DNA of 64,000 nt, from assembly GCF_003853645.1 (NCBI RefSeq), contig NZ_QTPO01000015.1, forward strand, positions 90,960-154,959, written 5' to 3'. The notes beneath the pieces are model-generated. The model was not told the DNA's origin, searched no databases, and was given only the letters and a program-made list of their open reading frames with translations. The stretch comes from Burkholderia sp. Bp9143. Lineage in GTDB: Bacteria; Pseudomonadota; Gammaproteobacteria; Burkholderiales; Burkholderiaceae. Numbering within the stretch: the first letter of the stretch is position 1; the number at the start of each line of letters is the position of its first letter. Positions 1 to 9,973 of the stretch are shown here, in pieces. A program made the position numbers and the translations under genes.

Positions 1-426
1 CACGGCGGGGCGCAGCATCCCGCGCACGTCGAATTCCTCTTCGGCATAGAAGCGCAGCAGGTCTTTCGCGAGCAGCACGCCGATCACGTTGTCGCGGTTC
101 TCCTCGTACACGGGGTAGCGCGAGTGCGCCTTCTCGAGGACGAACGGGATGAAGTCTTCAGGCTTGTCGGCGATGTTGATCGCGTCCATCTGCGCGCGCG
201 GCACCATGATGTCGCGGGCGCACAGGTCGGACACCTGGAACACGCCTTCGATCATCGACAGCGAGTCGGCGTCGATCAGGTTGCGTTCGTGGGCGTCCTG
301 GAGGATTTCCAGCAGCTCGGTCCGGGATTCCGGCTCGGGCGAAATGAAGTCGGTCAGGCGCTCGAGGAGCGAGCGCTTTTCTTGCGGTTTGTCGGTGAGC
401 TTACGACTGGGATACGAATCGTTCAT
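1..426 (-). CDS. corC: CorC/HlyC-type transporter-associated CBS protein (partial)
   Basis: The N-terminal 142 codons of a CorC-family protein; the rest lies beyond the window edge. The start is MNDSYPSRKLTDKPQEKRSL, followed by the family's acidic linker and the beginning of the CBS-domain pair (FQVSDLCARDIMVPRAQMDA, then SRYPVYEENRDNVIGVLLAK). Family members are linked to magnesium/cobalt efflux; the corC-ybeY-phoH-miaB order is a common proteobacterial arrangement, with lnt usually downstream of corC. The protein is cytoplasmic or membrane-associated. Identification is strong although the C-terminal CorC_HlyC domain is not visible. Confidence 0.9.
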   Translation of the reverse strand, partial: MNDSYPSRKLTDKPQEKRSLLERLTDFISPEPESRTELLEILQDAHERNLIDADSLSMIEGVFQVSDLCARDIMVPRAQMDAINIADKPEDFIPFVLEKAHSRYPVYEENRDNVIGVLLAKDLLRFYAEEEFDVRGMLRPAV

Positions 427-727
427 GGTGGTGCGCCCGGGTCATGCCGGGGCGCGCGGTCACGGAGTAGGCAAGGATACACCAAGGGCATGGCGCGGCC
501 GTGTCACACCGGCCGTCCGGCCGGGGGCAGGCGGCGCGTGCGAGCCCCGCTCGGGAACGGCCGCGCCGGGCGCGGCGCCGTCCTTCGTATCCATCCTATC
601 TCAGAAAGGGGCGGCGGGGCAGCGGCGGCAAAAACGGGGCGGAACGGCGACCGGCCGGCCGGTCGCCTGCCAGCGGCATTTCGTCGCGTACAGGCCGCGC
701 CGGTTGGGCGCCCGGAAGCCCGGAAAT
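427..727. other. Intergenic region upstream of corC
   Basis: About 300 bp without a credible gene. On the minus strand TGGTGTATCCT (474-484) is a possible extended -10 element for corC. The same 11-mer lies upstream of ybeY (2404-2414). The rest is very GC-rich and shows no clear terminator or RNA gene. Confidence 0.4.
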
Positions 728-877
728 TCAGAAGCGCATGCCGGCGGAACAGCCGCCGCCGGCCGCGCCGTTGGTCGCGGCGCCGCCGCAGCCGAACATG
801 CCGCAGCCGGACAGCGCGACGCTCGCGGCGACGAGCAGTGCGGCCAGCATGGTGCGCGATCTGCGTGACGGGTTCAT
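728..877 (-). CDS. Small lipoprotein, 49 residues
   Basis: A 49-residue protein with a basic N-terminus (MNPSRRSRT), a hydrophobic stretch LAALLVAASVAL and a lipobox LSGC with Cys25 as the expected lipidated residue. The mature part is only about 25 residues, rich in Gly, Ala and Cys (four cysteines after the lipobox). It is probably exported and anchored to a membrane; the function is unknown. It sits between corC and the ChaC-like gene on the same strand and may share a transcript. Similar tiny lipoproteins occur near corC in Burkholderia; that statement is from memory. Confidence 0.65.
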   Translation of the reverse strand: MNPSRRSRTMLAALLVAASVALSGCGMFGCGGAATNGAAGGGCSAGMRF

Positions 878-942
878 GGGCGCGGATTCTCCTTGGAATG
901 CACGGGTGCGGCGGACGGGCTGGTGCAAGCCGGCCGGGGGCA

Positions 943-1575
943 TCACCGGCATCGCGCGAGCAGCCCTTCCAGCGCGCGATCGGGGATGCCGCTCGCGCGC
1001 AGCGCGTCCACGGTGCGGCTCACGTAGTCGAGCGTCGTGCCGTAGCGGCCGGCCGCGCAGCTGAACACTTCCTTGACGACGGGGTCGGTCAGCTTGCCGG
1101 TGTAGGTGGGCACGTCGCGGCGCATCACGAATGCCAGCGCGTTCACGCGTTCGCCGGTCTCGAGCGAGCACGGCAGCCACGCGGGCCGGTACGAGCCCAT
1201 CGGCATCTCGCGTTTCCACAACGTCTCGAGGTGCGGCTGCGCGGTCGGGCCCGCGAGCCGGAATGCGATGCCCGAGCACGAGCCGCCGCGATCGAGCGCG
1301 AGCACGAGGCCCGGACGTTCGGGCGTGCCGCGGTTCACGCGCGACCACAGGTAGAGCCCGCGATGGTAGCCGTGCACCTTGCCGCGCACGGCGGCGACGG
1401 TCGGCAGCCCGGGGTTCCAGATCAGCGAGCCATAGCCGAACAGCCAGAGATCCTGCCGGCCGTCCCAGTCGCGCATCGTGTGCGCGAGCGACGCCGCGAG
1501 CTCGTCTTCCGTCAGCAGCCGTCCCTCGCCGATCGACGGCGGGTAGGCGGGCGGCAGCATCGCGGCTTGGTGCAT
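943..1575 (-). CDS. ChaC-like gamma-glutamylcyclotransferase
   Basis: A 210-residue protein with the family signature LFGYGSLIWNPG near residue 46, then a beta-barrel core typical of ChaC enzymes that cleave glutathione to 5-oxoproline and Cys-Gly. The length fits the family. The start MHQAAM lies 15 bp after the ybeY stop, so the gene is probably in one operon with ybeY. MLPPAY, five codons later, is an alternative start. It probably acts in cytoplasmic glutathione turnover. Confidence 0.85.
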   Translation of the reverse strand: MHQAAMLPPAYPPSIGEGRLLTEDELAASLAHTMRDWDGRQDLWLFGYGSLIWNPGLPTVAAVRGKVHGYHRGLYLWSRVNRGTPERPGLVLALDRGGSCSGIAFRLAGPTAQPHLETLWKREMPMGSYRPAWLPCSLETGERVNALAFVMRRDVPTYTGKLTDPVVKEVFSCAAGRYGTTLDYVSRTVDALRASGIPDRALEGLLARCR

Positions 1576-1589
1576 GGTGCGGACGGCGC

Positions 1590-2375
1590 TTACCGGTACG
1601 GGTTCGGGAAGCCCAGCTTCGCGAGGATGTCGACTTCGAGCGCTTCCATTTCGGCGGCGTCCTCGTCGCTCGTCTCGTGATCGTAGCCCTGCGCGTGCAG
1701 CGCGCCGTGCACCAGCAGGTGCGCGTAGTGAGCCGCGAGCGGCTTGCCCTGTTCGTGCGCTTCCTTCTCGACGACCGGGCAGCACAGCACGAGGTCGCCG
1801 ATCACGGTGCCGTCGGGCGCCGGGTCGTACGCGAAGGTCAGCACGTTGGTCGGGTAGTCCTTGTGGCGGTAGCCGGCGTTCAGCGTGCGGCCTTCTTCCT
1901 CGCCGACGAAACGCACGGTGAGCTGCGCGTTCGCGAACAGCGCCGGCTCGATCCATTCGGCGATCAGCTTGCGCTTGGGAAGCGCCTTGCGGATGTCGCC
2001 GGTGATTTCGTCGCCGTACTGCACGGACAGGTCGAGCTCCAGCTCGCGCAGCTCGTCCGCCATTTCCGCGATTTCCTCGTCGCGCGGCGCGGGTTCGGCA
2101 CCCACGTGGAGCGTCACGCTGTCGTAGTGCTCCGGCTGCAGCGCGAGCTTCGCGCGCATCGCCGGATCGTTGTGCTGCGCGACGATCGCGACGGCTGCCT
2201 CGCCCGAGCTGCCCGACAGGTCGAACATCAGGCTGCGGCCGTCCGGGAAGTCGATTCGAAGCCCTTGCGCGTTGACGATCCGGGCCTTGCCCTTCGCATC
2301 GAACAGCGAAAGGCGGGGGAAATCGGACGCGGCGGACTGGTCGCGGCCGGACTTGCGAGAACGGGAAGATTTCAT
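1590..2375 (-). CDS. ybeY: Endoribonuclease YbeY (16S rRNA maturation)
   Basis: A 261-residue protein ending in a UPF0054/YbeY domain. The metal-binding motif [12 protein letters not shown] near residue 220 supplies the three zinc-ligand histidines. The N-terminal part (about 80 residues before the usual YbeY core) is longer than in E. coli (about 155 aa), as is common in Burkholderia. YbeY acts in 16S rRNA 3'-end processing and ribosome quality control. It lies directly downstream of phoH in the conserved phoH-ybeY order. Confidence 0.93.
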   Translation of the reverse strand: MKSSRSRKSGRDQSAASDFPRLSLFDAKGKARIVNAQGLRIDFPDGRSLMFDLSGSSGEAAVAIVAQHNDPAMRAKLALQPEHYDSVTLHVGAEPAPRDEEIAEMADELRELELDLSVQYGDEITGDIRKALPKRKLIAEWIEPALFANAQLTVRFVGEEEGRTLNAGYRHKDYPTNVLTFAYDPAPDGTVIGDLVLCCPVVEKEAHEQGKPLAAHYAHLLVHGALHAQGYDHETSDEDAAEMEALEVDILAKLGFPNPYR

Positions 2376-2528
2376 GACGGGTGCGGCGATTGGAATCGCG
2401 TTGAGGATACACCAAACGGCCGATCGTTCCCGAATTCGAACCGGCCGCGGGCGGGCGAAAAAAGGCCCGGCGCGCCGTCGGGCGGGCCGGGCCGTCGGCC
2501 GGTGCGGCGCGCGGGCGCCGCCGGCTTG

Positions 2529-3575
2529 TTACGCGTCCTTGTGCTGCGCGTGGAAGTCGTCGTACGCCTCGACGATGCGCGCGACGAGCGGATGCCGCAC
2601 GACGTCCGCGCTCGTGAAGCGCGTGAGCGCGATGCCGCGCACGCCGCCGAGCACCTGCTGCGCCTCGACGAGGCCGCTCTTGTGACCGCGCGGCAAGTCG
2701 ACCTGGCTCGTGTCGCCGGTGACGACGGCCTTCGAGCCGAAGCCGATCCGCGTGAGGAACATCTTCATCTGCTCGGGCGTCGTGTTCTGCGCCTCGTCGA
2801 GGATGATGAACGCGTGGTTCAGCGTGCGGCCGCGCATGTACGCGAGCGGCGCGATCTCGATCATCTGGCGCTCGAACATCTTCGCGGTCTTGTCGAAGCC
2901 GAGCAGGTCGTACAGCGCGTCGTACAGCGGCCGCAGGTACGGGTCGACCTTCTGCGCGAGATCGCCCGGCAGGAAGCCGAGCCGTTCGCCGGCCTCGACG
3001 GCCGGGCGCGTCAGCACGATCCGCTTGACCTGGTCGCGCTCGAGCGCGTCGACCGCGCACGCGACCGCGAGGTAGGTCTTGCCGGTGCCGGCCGGCCCGA
3101 TGCCGAACGTCACGTCGTGCTGCAGGATTTGCTTCAGGTATTCGCGCTGCGCGGGCGTGCGGCCGCGCAGGTCGGCGCGCCGCGTATAGAGCTTCGGCGC
3201 GGGCTCTTCGTCCGGCAGTTCCGCGTCGAGCTGCACGACGGGCTCGTCGAACGGGTGGTCGGGGTCGCCGCGAAAGCGCACGTCGAGCGTGTCCTGGCGG
3301 CCGTTGCCCGAGGTGTGGCGCACTTCGACCAGCGCGAGCTGGATATCGTCGACCGACAGCGGATCGCGCGCACGGTTGTAGAAGTTCTCGAGCGCCGCGA
3401 GCGCGAGCTTCGCGCCGCGCCCGCGGATCGTGATCCGGTGGCCGCGCCGCGCGAGCGTGACGTCGAGCGCCTGTTCGATCTGCCGCAGGTTCTCGTCGAG
3501 CGGGCCGCAGAGGTTGGCGAGGCGCGCGTTGTCGTCGCGCGGCGCGGTGAATTCCAGTGCTTGGACGGTCTTCAA
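2529..3575 (-). CDS. phoH: PhoH-family ATPase
   Basis: A 348-residue PhoH/YbeZ protein. Walker A is GPAGTGKT at 160-167 and Walker B is FIILDEAQN further on; an N-terminal KH-like region precedes the ATPase core. YbeZ homologues bind YbeY and are thought to act with it in rRNA processing. The gene follows miaB by 33 bp, so miaB-phoH-ybeY are probably cotranscribed. Confidence 0.94.
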   Translation of the reverse strand: MKTVQALEFTAPRDDNARLANLCGPLDENLRQIEQALDVTLARRGHRITIRGRGAKLALAALENFYNRARDPLSVDDIQLALVEVRHTSGNGRQDTLDVRFRGDPDHPFDEPVVQLDAELPDEEPAPKLYTRRADLRGRTPAQREYLKQILQHDVTFGIGPAGTGKTYLAVACAVDALERDQVKRIVLTRPAVEAGERLGFLPGDLAQKVDPYLRPLYDALYDLLGFDKTAKMFERQMIEIAPLAYMRGRTLNHAFIILDEAQNTTPEQMKMFLTRIGFGSKAVVTGDTSQVDLPRGHKSGLVEAQQVLGGVRGIALTRFTSADVVRHPLVARIVEAYDDFHAQHKDA

Positions 3576-3608
3576 AGTAGCGTCGGGCTCCTGTTGAACG
3601 TCAGTCGG

Positions 3609-4982
3609 TCAGTGGGTGGCCGCGCTCGCGTCGTCGCTCACGAGCAGGAGCTCGCCGCGCAGCGAGTGCGGGTACGCATGGTTGATCTTCACGTCGATCA
3701 TCTGGCCGATCAGGCGCGGGTGCGACGCGAGCGGTGCCGGGAAGTTCACGACCCGGTTGTTCTCGGTGCGGCCCGACAGTTCGTTCGGGTCCTTGCGCGA
3801 CGGACCCTCGACGAGGATCCGCTCGACCTTCCCGACCATCGACTGGCTGATGCGCGCGACGTTTTCCTCGATGGTCGCCTGCAGATGTTGCAGGCGTTTG
3901 AGCTTGACCTCGCGCGGCGTGTCGTCGTGCAGGTTCGCGGCCGGCGTGCCGGGGCGCGGGCTGTAGATGAACGAGAAGCTGGTGTCGTAGCTCATCTCGT
4001 GCACGAGCGCCATCATCTTGTCGAAATCGTCCTCGGTCTCGCCGGGGAAGCCGACGATCATGTCGGTCGACAGCGACAGGTCCGGGCGGATCGCGCGCAG
4101 CTTGCGGATCACCGACTTGTATTCGAGCACCGTGTAGCCGCGCTTCATCGCCATCAGGACGCGGTCGGAGCCGTGCTGGACCGGCAGGTGCAGGTGGCTC
4201 ACGAGCTTCGGCACCTTCGCGTAGGTGTCGATCAGGCGCTGCGTGAATTCCTTCGGGTGCGACGTCGTGTAGCGGATCCGCTCGATGCCGGGGATGTCGG
4301 CGACGTATTCGATCAGCGTCGCGAAATCGGCGATTTCGGTCGACCCGGCCGTCAGCGCGCCGCGGTACGCGTTCACGTTCTGGCCGAGCAGCGTGACTTC
4401 GCGCACGCCCTGGTCGGCGAGGCCGGCCACTTCGGTCAGCACGTCGTCGAGCGGGCGCGACACTTCATCGCCGCGCGTGTACGGCACGACGCAGTAGCTG
4501 CAGTACTTCGAGCAGCCTTCCATGATCGACACGAACGCGCTCGGCCCCTCGACGCGCGCGGGCGGCAGGTGGTCGAACTTCTCGATCTCGGGGAACGTGA
4601 TGTCGACCTGTGCGCGGCCGCTTGCGCGGCGCGCGTCGATCATCTGCGGCAGGCGGTGCAAGGTTTGCGGGCCGAACACGAGGTCGACGTACGGGGCGCG
4701 CGACACGATCGATGCGCCTTCCTGGCTGGCGACGCAGCCGCCGACGCCGATCAGCAGGCCCGGCTTCGCTTCCTTCAGCTCGCGCACGCGGCCGAGGTCG
4801 GAGAACACCTTTTCCTGCGCCTTCTCACGCACCGAGCACGTGTTGAACAGGATGATGTCCGCGTCTTCCGGGGTATCGGTCTTTTCGAGGCCTTCGGCCG
4901 CATTGAGCACGTCCACCATCTTGTCCGAGTCGTACTCGTTCATCTGGCAGCCGAAGGTCTTTACGTAAACTTTCTTGGTCAT
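3609..4982 (-). CDS. miaB: tRNA-2-methylthio-N6-dimethylallyladenosine synthase MiaB
   Basis: A 457-residue radical-SAM methylthiotransferase. The N-terminal UPF0004 domain has Cys12 (FGCQMN), Cys49 and Cys83 for the auxiliary 4Fe-4S cluster. The radical-SAM motif is C157-x3-C161-x2-C164 (GCSKYCSYC), and a TRAM domain closes the C-terminus. It converts i6A37 to ms2i6A37 in tRNAs reading UNN codons. First gene of the probable miaB-phoH-ybeY operon. Confidence 0.97.
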   Translation of the reverse strand: MTKKVYVKTFGCQMNEYDSDKMVDVLNAAEGLEKTDTPEDADIILFNTCSVREKAQEKVFSDLGRVRELKEAKPGLLIGVGGCVASQEGASIVSRAPYVDLVFGPQTLHRLPQMIDARRASGRAQVDITFPEIEKFDHLPPARVEGPSAFVSIMEGCSKYCSYCVVPYTRGDEVSRPLDDVLTEVAGLADQGVREVTLLGQNVNAYRGALTAGSTEIADFATLIEYVADIPGIERIRYTTSHPKEFTQRLIDTYAKVPKLVSHLHLPVQHGSDRVLMAMKRGYTVLEYKSVIRKLRAIRPDLSLSTDMIVGFPGETEDDFDKMMALVHEMSYDTSFSFIYSPRPGTPAANLHDDTPREVKLKRLQHLQATIEENVARISQSMVGKVERILVEGPSRKDPNELSGRTENNRVVNFPAPLASHPRLIGQMIDVKINHAYPHSLRGELLLVSDDASAATH

Positions 4983-5255
4983 GGGGATTCGCCGTTCGCA
5001 GTGGTTGACCTGGGGGCGTCGTCAAGGGTGAATCGGGACGGCTGCTGCCGATGCAGCGGCTCGTGCCGGTGTCGCGTGGCGGACCGGGGCGCGCAGCGCG
5101 CGTCGGGTGAGCCTGTCGTGAACGCGTGAACGCGTAAAAAGCCGTCGGGAAAGCCTTCCATTATAGCTTTACACGCCGTCCCCGGCGGGCGGCAGGTTGC
5201 AGCCGCGCGACGCCCTTCGTTGCATTCCGACCCCGATATGGCGCCGCGGCAACCG

Positions 5256-6188
5256 TCAGTGGCACGCGTTCAGCAGGTCGTCGAGCGCCGCTTCCTCGCG
5301 CGCGAAGCGCTCGGCGAGGAAGTCGAGCAGCACGCGCACGCGCGGCGCCATGTAGCGCTTGCTGTGGTAGATCGCGTGCAGCGGCGCGCCCTGGTGCCGC
5401 CAGTCGGGCAGCAGGATCCTGAGCCGCCCGGCGCGTATGTCGTCGGCGACATCCCAGATCGAGTTCAACACGATGCCGTGGCCACGCAGCGCCCACTCGC
5501 GCGCGAGGCCGCCGTCGTTGGTCTCGAACGCGGTGGCGAGCGGCACCGTACAGGTCTGCGTGTCGTCGCCGCGCGTAAAGCGCCACGTGTTCATCGGGCC
5601 CGACGCCACCGTGATCACGTTACAGGGAAATCGGGACAGATCGTGGGGATCGCGCGGCATGCCATGGCGTTCGACGAACGACGGGGCCGCGCACGGCACG
5701 CGCCGGTCCGTGGCAAGCCGGCGGGCGATCAGCGCGCCGTCGGGCGGCGCGGCGAAGCGGATCGCGAGGTCGATCTCGTCCTGCCACAGGTTCACCGTCG
5801 AGTCGGATGCCGTCAGCGAGAATGTCACGTCCGGGTAGCGCGCGGTGAATTCGTCGAGCCAGTCGAGCAACCGGCGGCGGCCGAAATCGGACGTCGCCGA
5901 CAGCCGCACCCGGCCGGCGACGACGTTGCGGCCGGCCTGCAGCAGCGCGTGCGCGTCGTCGAGCGCCTGCAGCGCCTGCCGGCAGCAGTTCAGGTAGAGC
6001 CGGCCTTCGTCGGTGAGCCGCAACTGCCGGGTCGAACGATCGAACAGCCGGGTTGCGACCGCCGCCTCGAGCTTCGCGAGGCGGGCGCTCGCGGCGGCCG
6101 GCGTGAGGTTCAGCTTGCGCCCCGCCGCGGACAGGCTGCCCAGTTCCGCCGCCTCGACGAACAGCCGGATGTCACCCAGTCGATCCAT
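5256..6188 (-). CDS. LysR-family transcriptional regulator
   Basis: A 310-residue LTTR. The winged-helix domain occupies about residues 1-60 (LFVEAAELGSLSAAGRKLNL), followed by a LysR substrate-binding domain. The start MDRLGD was chosen because the HTH begins a few residues later; an upstream in-frame Met would add 15 unlike residues. It is divergent from the MFS gene at 6335 with about 146 bp between them, so it probably controls that exporter. The effector cannot be predicted. Confidence 0.88.
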   Translation of the reverse strand: MDRLGDIRLFVEAAELGSLSAAGRKLNLTPAAASARLAKLEAAVATRLFDRSTRQLRLTDEGRLYLNCCRQALQALDDAHALLQAGRNVVAGRVRLSATSDFGRRRLLDWLDEFTARYPDVTFSLTASDSTVNLWQDEIDLAIRFAAPPDGALIARRLATDRRVPCAAPSFVERHGMPRDPHDLSRFPCNVITVASGPMNTWRFTRGDDTQTCTVPLATAFETNDGGLAREWALRGHGIVLNSIWDVADDIRAGRLRILLPDWRHQGAPLHAIYHSKRYMAPRVRVLLDFLAERFAREEAALDDLLNACH

Positions 6189-6334
6189 CGGATTTTCCAG
6201 AATCTTTTGAAAATGGTTCAAATGCCACGCCAATTATCAAAGATAGGCGTATTCGGGACAATGCGCGCACATCCCGCCTTTTGTGCGGCGCGGCACCGAC
6301 CGGGCGCCGCGTTCGCCGCCTTCCGGAGAACGTC

Positions 6335-7510
6335 ATGCCCATTCCGTTACTGGCGCTCGCGATCAGCGCCTTCGCCATCGGCACCACCGAATTCATCATC
6401 ATGGGCCTCTTGCCCGAAGTCGCGCACGACCTCGCCGTGTCGCTGCCGTCGGCCGGCCTGCTGGTCACGGGCTACGCGCTCGGCGTCGCGGCCGGCGCGC
6501 CGCTGCTCGCGGTGCTGACGAGCCGCATGCCGCGCAAGGCCGCGCTGCTGCTGCTGATGGCGATCTTCATCGTCGGCAACGTGCTGTGCGCGACCGCGTC
6601 CGGCTACGCGATGCTGATGGTCGCGCGCGTCGTCACGTCGTTCGCGCACGGCTCGTTCTTCGGCATCGGCGCGGTGGTCGCCGCGTCGCTCGTGCCGGCC
6701 GACAAGCGCGCGAGCGCGATCGCGCTGATGTTCACGGGCCTCACGCTGTCGAATGTGCTCGGCGTGCCGTTCGGCACGTTCGTCGGCCAGCTGCTCGGCT
6801 GGCGCGCGTCGTTCTGGATCGTCGCCGCGCTCGGCGTGCTGTCGCTCGGCGGCGTCGCGCTGCTGGTGCCGAACCGCCACGACAGCGGGCCCGTCGGCCT
6901 CGGCCACGAAGTGCGCGTGCTGAAGGAGCCGCAGGTCTGGCTCGCGCTCCTGATGACCGTGCTGGGCTTTGGCGGCGTGTTCGTCGTGTTCACGTACATC
7001 GCGCCGATCCTCGAGACCGTTACCGGTTATTCGCCGCGTGCAGTCGCGCTGATCCTCGTGTTGTTCGGCGCGGGGCTGACGGTCGGCAACACGCTCGGCG
7101 GCAAGCTCGCCGACCGCGCGCTGATGCCGTCGCTGATCGCGATCCTGGTCGCGCTGATGGCCGTGATGGCCGCGTTCGCGAAGACGAGCCATCTGCCGGT
7201 CGCGGCGGCGGTCACGGTATTCGTATGGGGGATCGCCGCGTTCGCGACGGTGCCGCCGCTGCAGGCGCGCGTCGTCGAGAAGGCCGCGAGCGCGCCGCAT
7301 CTCGCTTCGACGCTGAACATCGGCGCGTTCAACGTCGGCAACGCGGGCGGCGCGTGGCTCGGCGGCCTCGCGCTGGGGCACGGCTTCGCGCTCGACGCGC
7401 TACCGTGGGTTGCCGTCGCGGTGACGTTCGCGGCGCTCGTCGTCACGTGGCTCGCGATGCGGCTCGATGCGCGCGCGCCGGCGCGCGGCGCGGCACCGGC
7501 CGTGCATTGA
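6335..7510 (+). CDS. MFS efflux transporter (AraJ/YdhP-like, DHA1 family)
   Basis: A 391-residue membrane protein with twelve predicted hydrophobic segments and an opening typical of sugar-efflux/AraJ-like DHA1 transporters (AISAFAIGTTEFIIMGLLPE). A GGAGA ribosome-binding site sits 7 bp before ATG. It is a drug or metabolite exporter of the inner membrane; the substrate is unknown. It is divergent from the adjacent LysR gene, the likely regulator. Confidence 0.85.
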   Translation: MPIPLLALAISAFAIGTTEFIIMGLLPEVAHDLAVSLPSAGLLVTGYALGVAAGAPLLAVLTSRMPRKAALLLLMAIFIVGNVLCATASGYAMLMVARVVTSFAHGSFFGIGAVVAASLVPADKRASAIALMFTGLTLSNVLGVPFGTFVGQLLGWRASFWIVAALGVLSLGGVALLVPNRHDSGPVGLGHEVRVLKEPQVWLALLMTVLGFGGVFVVFTYIAPILETVTGYSPRAVALILVLFGAGLTVGNTLGGKLADRALMPSLIAILVALMAVMAAFAKTSHLPVAAAVTVFVWGIAAFATVPPLQARVVEKAASAPHLASTLNIGAFNVGNAGGAWLGGLALGHGFALDALPWVAVAVTFAALVVTWLAMRLDARAPARGAAPAVH

Positions 7511-7710
7511 TCGGCGGTGCGCCGACGTCATGGCGACAGGAAAAGGTTCGCGAGAAACGCATTCCTCCGCGATGCTGATAACGGTGTGAAGATAACTTCG
7601 TTTGCCGGGTCAGGGCCGGGTGATAGCGTCTCGATACGCGCCATTCGTGGCGCAACCCGATTCCGGCTTACCCCATTCGCAGGGCCGCGCGGCGGCCCGG
7701 AGGCCATGCT

Positions 7711-8394
7711 ATGTCTTCACCCCTGGCGCTGGTGCGCGACGTGTCTTCCTTCGAGTCCGGCAATGCCGCTGACGCGCGGACGTCCGCGTCGCTCGACGTC
7801 CTCGAGCAGGTCGTCGGCGTGAACCTCGCGCGCTTGCGCGCCGAGCGGCAGCTGTCGCTCGATGCGCTCGCGCGGCTGTCCGGCGTGTCGCGCGCGATGC
7901 TCGCGCAGATCGAATCCGCGCGCAGCGTGCCGTCGATCAAGGTGCTCTGCAAGATCGCCGCGGCGCTGAAGGTATCGGTCGCCGCATTCCTGCGCCGCCA
8001 CGCGGTGAACGGCTTCGAGCACCTGGCGGCCGAGCGTGCGGCGCGCGTCGTCAGCTCGAACGGCCGCTTTTCGGCGCGCGCGCTGTATCCGGAGGGCGAG
8101 CCGGCCGCGGCCGAGTTCCACGAGCTGCGGATCGCGCCGCTGCACACGGAAGCCGGCGCGCGCCGCGCGCCCGGCACGACGGTCAACCTGGTCGTCAGCG
8201 AGGGCACGCTCGAAGTCAGCGTGCACGATCGCCGCCAGTTGCTCGCGACCGGCGACGCGATCGTGTTCGACGCCGACCAGCCGTACAGCCTGCGCAATCC
8301 CGGCGACAGCGAAGCACGCGCGTTCCGCGTGACGGTGAGCCCCGAGGTGCCGCCGCGCTGGCTCGTGCCCGACGCCGCGCACGCCGCCGGCTGA
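7711..8394 (+). CDS. XRE-family regulator with C-terminal cupin domain
   Basis: A 227-residue two-domain protein. Residues 30-90 form an XRE helix-turn-helix (LARLRAERQLSLDALARLSG, then SRAMLAQIESARSVPSI). The C-terminal half is a double-stranded beta-helix cupin (residues about 130-210) of the kind that senses small ligands. This family often controls amine, amino-acid or exporter genes. It stands alone upstream of the FMN riboswitch and has no obvious partner except the preceding MFS gene. Confidence 0.85.
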   Translation: MSSPLALVRDVSSFESGNAADARTSASLDVLEQVVGVNLARLRAERQLSLDALARLSGVSRAMLAQIESARSVPSIKVLCKIAAALKVSVAAFLRRHAVNGFEHLAAERAARVVSSNGRFSARALYPEGEPAAAEFHELRIAPLHTEAGARRAPGTTVNLVVSEGTLEVSVHDRRQLLATGDAIVFDADQPYSLRNPGDSEARAFRVTVSPEVPPRWLVPDAAHAAG

Positions 8395-8587
8395 GCGCGC
8401 GAGTGGGTTGCCGGGCCGGCGCCGGTTCCATCGGGGATGGGCGTGCAGGCCCGGTGTCGGCCGTTCGGACGATACCGTTAGACGGGGTCGTCAGTAAGGT
8501 TTTAGGTGTGTTTCGCTGCGCGGCGCGCGCAGCTGATGTATGCTTGGCCCGCCGATCCCGGGGTAGACCCCGGCCGGTAATCAGTGC

Positions 8588-8730
8588 GTCTTCAGGGCGG
8601 GGCGAAATTCCCCACCGGCGGTAGGCTGGCGAAAGCCGGCAAGCCCGCGAGCGCCCGCGCATCCGCGCGGGGTCAGCAGATCTGGTCGAATGCCAGAGCC
8701 GACGGTCATAGTCCGGATGAGAGAAGATGT
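8588..8730 (+). promoter_or_regulatory. FMN riboswitch (RFN element)
   Basis: This stretch contains the conserved RFN blocks in order: TTCAGGGCGGGGCGAAATTC, CCCCACCGGCGGTA, AGCCCGCGAGCG, GGTCAGCAGATCTGGT, GCCAGAGCCGACGGTCATAG and GTCCGGATGAGAGAAGATG. The ends pair to form P1 (CATCTTC-like with TCTTCAG). It lies about 120 nt upstream of ribB, so FMN binding should repress ribB expression. Confidence 0.97.
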
Positions 8731-8850
8731 GCAGATAGTCATGTCCGTCAGGACCGCTTTGCCGTGCGTGCGAAGCGGGTTGTCGTTCTGTCTGTTTGCA
8801 ATGCCCTGAAACGTTTTTCGCCCAAATCATCATTGCGAGGAGCGTTTCAC

Positions 8851-9561
8851 ATGTCCTTCATGTCCGTTTCGTCGGCACCCGCCGACGCCTTTGCCGATCT
8901 CCCGTTGCTGGATTCCGAACCGGTGCCGCCGCGCATCGCCGCCGCGCTCGACGCGTTGCGCGCGGGCCGCGCGGTCGTGTTGCAGGACGATCACGATCGT
9001 GAAAACGAAGCCGACCTGATCGTCGCCGCCGAGCGCATCACGCCCGAGACGATGGCGCTCCTGATCCGCGAGTGCAGCGGCATCGTGTGCCTGTGCCTGA
9101 CCGACGACAAGGTCCGCGCGCTCGAGCTGTCGCCGATGGTTCAGACCAACGAGAGCCGCAACGGCACCGCGTTCACCGTGTCGATCGAGGCGCGCGAAGG
9201 CGTGCATACCGGCGTGTCCGCGGCCGACCGCGTGACGACGATCCGCGCGGCGATCGCCGACGATGCGAAGCCGTACGACATCGTGCGCCCCGGTCACGTG
9301 TTTCCGTTGCGTGCGCAACCGGGCGGCGTGCTGGCGCGCCGCGGTCACACCGAAGGGACGGTCGACCTGTCGATCCTTGCGGGCCTGAAGCCGGCGGGTG
9401 TGCTGTGCGAGCTGATGAATCCGGACGGCACAATGACGCGCGGCGACGACGTCGAGCGTTTCGCGCAGCAGCACGGGTTGCCGATGCTGACGATCGCGGA
9501 ACTCGTCGAATTCCGCGAGGCGCTGGCGGCCGCGCGCGAATGCTGCGTGAGCGATGCATAG
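8851..9561 (+). CDS. ribB: 3,4-dihydroxy-2-butanone 4-phosphate synthase
   Basis: A 236-residue stand-alone RibB. It carries the [11 protein letters not shown] metal/substrate motif near residue 50, the [12 protein letters not shown] segment, and a C-terminal ELMNPDGTM block. It converts ribulose 5-phosphate to DHBP plus formate in riboflavin synthesis. GAGGAGC precedes ATG by 8 bp. The upstream FMN riboswitch makes this probably the feedback-controlled extra copy, separate from any ribBA in the main rib operon; that last point is inference. Confidence 0.96.
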   Translation: MSFMSVSSAPADAFADLPLLDSEPVPPRIAAALDALRAGRAVVLQDDHDRENEADLIVAAERITPETMALLIRECSGIVCLCLTDDKVRALELSPMVQTNESRNGTAFTVSIEAREGVHTGVSAADRVTTIRAAIADDAKPYDIVRPGHVFPLRAQPGGVLARRGHTEGTVDLSILAGLKPAGVLCELMNPDGTMTRGDDVERFAQQHGLPMLTIAELVEFREALAAARECCVSDA

Positions 9562-9756
9562 CCGGAGGTAACGAACGGTTGCGCGGCCTTCAAATCTGGA
9601 CGTTTTGCGATATCTCGCCTGCGGGTTCCTGCCTACACTTGGTCGGGCTTGACGGCATCGCGGGCCAGCAGTCCGGTTCGTGCTGTCGTGCTTGCACTGG
9701 AGCTCGCGGCGGTCACGCTCGAGTGTCGATGACAGACCAACAGAGGCAGAAAAATC

Positions 9757-9930
9757 ATGAGAGAAATCAGCGCAGTCGAATACGCACGCGTTGCTGGCGG
9801 CATTCAGATCCCGGACCGGGATTTCGATCCGGGGTTCAACGGGCCCAAACTCGGTGGCGAGGATCTTTCGCTGCGGCCTGTCGAGACGGGGAAGTTAATC
9901 GGTTCCATTCCGCGGGAATGGTTGCGATAA
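9757..9930 (+). CDS. Short peptide with a double-glycine (bacteriocin-type) leader
   Basis: A 57-residue reading frame from ATG 9757 to TAA 9930. The first 15 residues, MREISAVEYARVAGG, match the double-glycine leader pattern (M-[RK]-E-[IL]-x5-8-V-x-GG) of class II bacteriocins, microcins and related secreted peptides. The remaining 42 residues start IQIPDRDFDPGFNGPKL and end SIPREWLR, with no cysteines. A possible purine-rich RBS (AGAGGCAGAAAA) precedes ATG. No C39-peptidase ABC exporter, immunity or modification gene is in the window. A chance ORF is possible, but the leader fit is specific. Confidence 0.55.
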   Translation: MREISAVEYARVAGGIQIPDRDFDPGFNGPKLGGEDLSLRPVETGKLIGSIPREWLR

Positions 9931-9973
9931 GCGTCAACGGCCCTGCGGAACAAGACTGACGGGGCCATAAAAA

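Noticed and set aside
1131..5129. A 1332-codon open frame on the plus strand
   Set aside because: It is antisense to ybeY, phoH and miaB, has extreme Arg/Ala composition and no recognisable domain. Such frames are common in high-GC DNA.
6281..7578. Long alternative frames over the MFS gene on both strands
   Set aside because: Arg-rich, no family likeness; the MFS frame explains the region.
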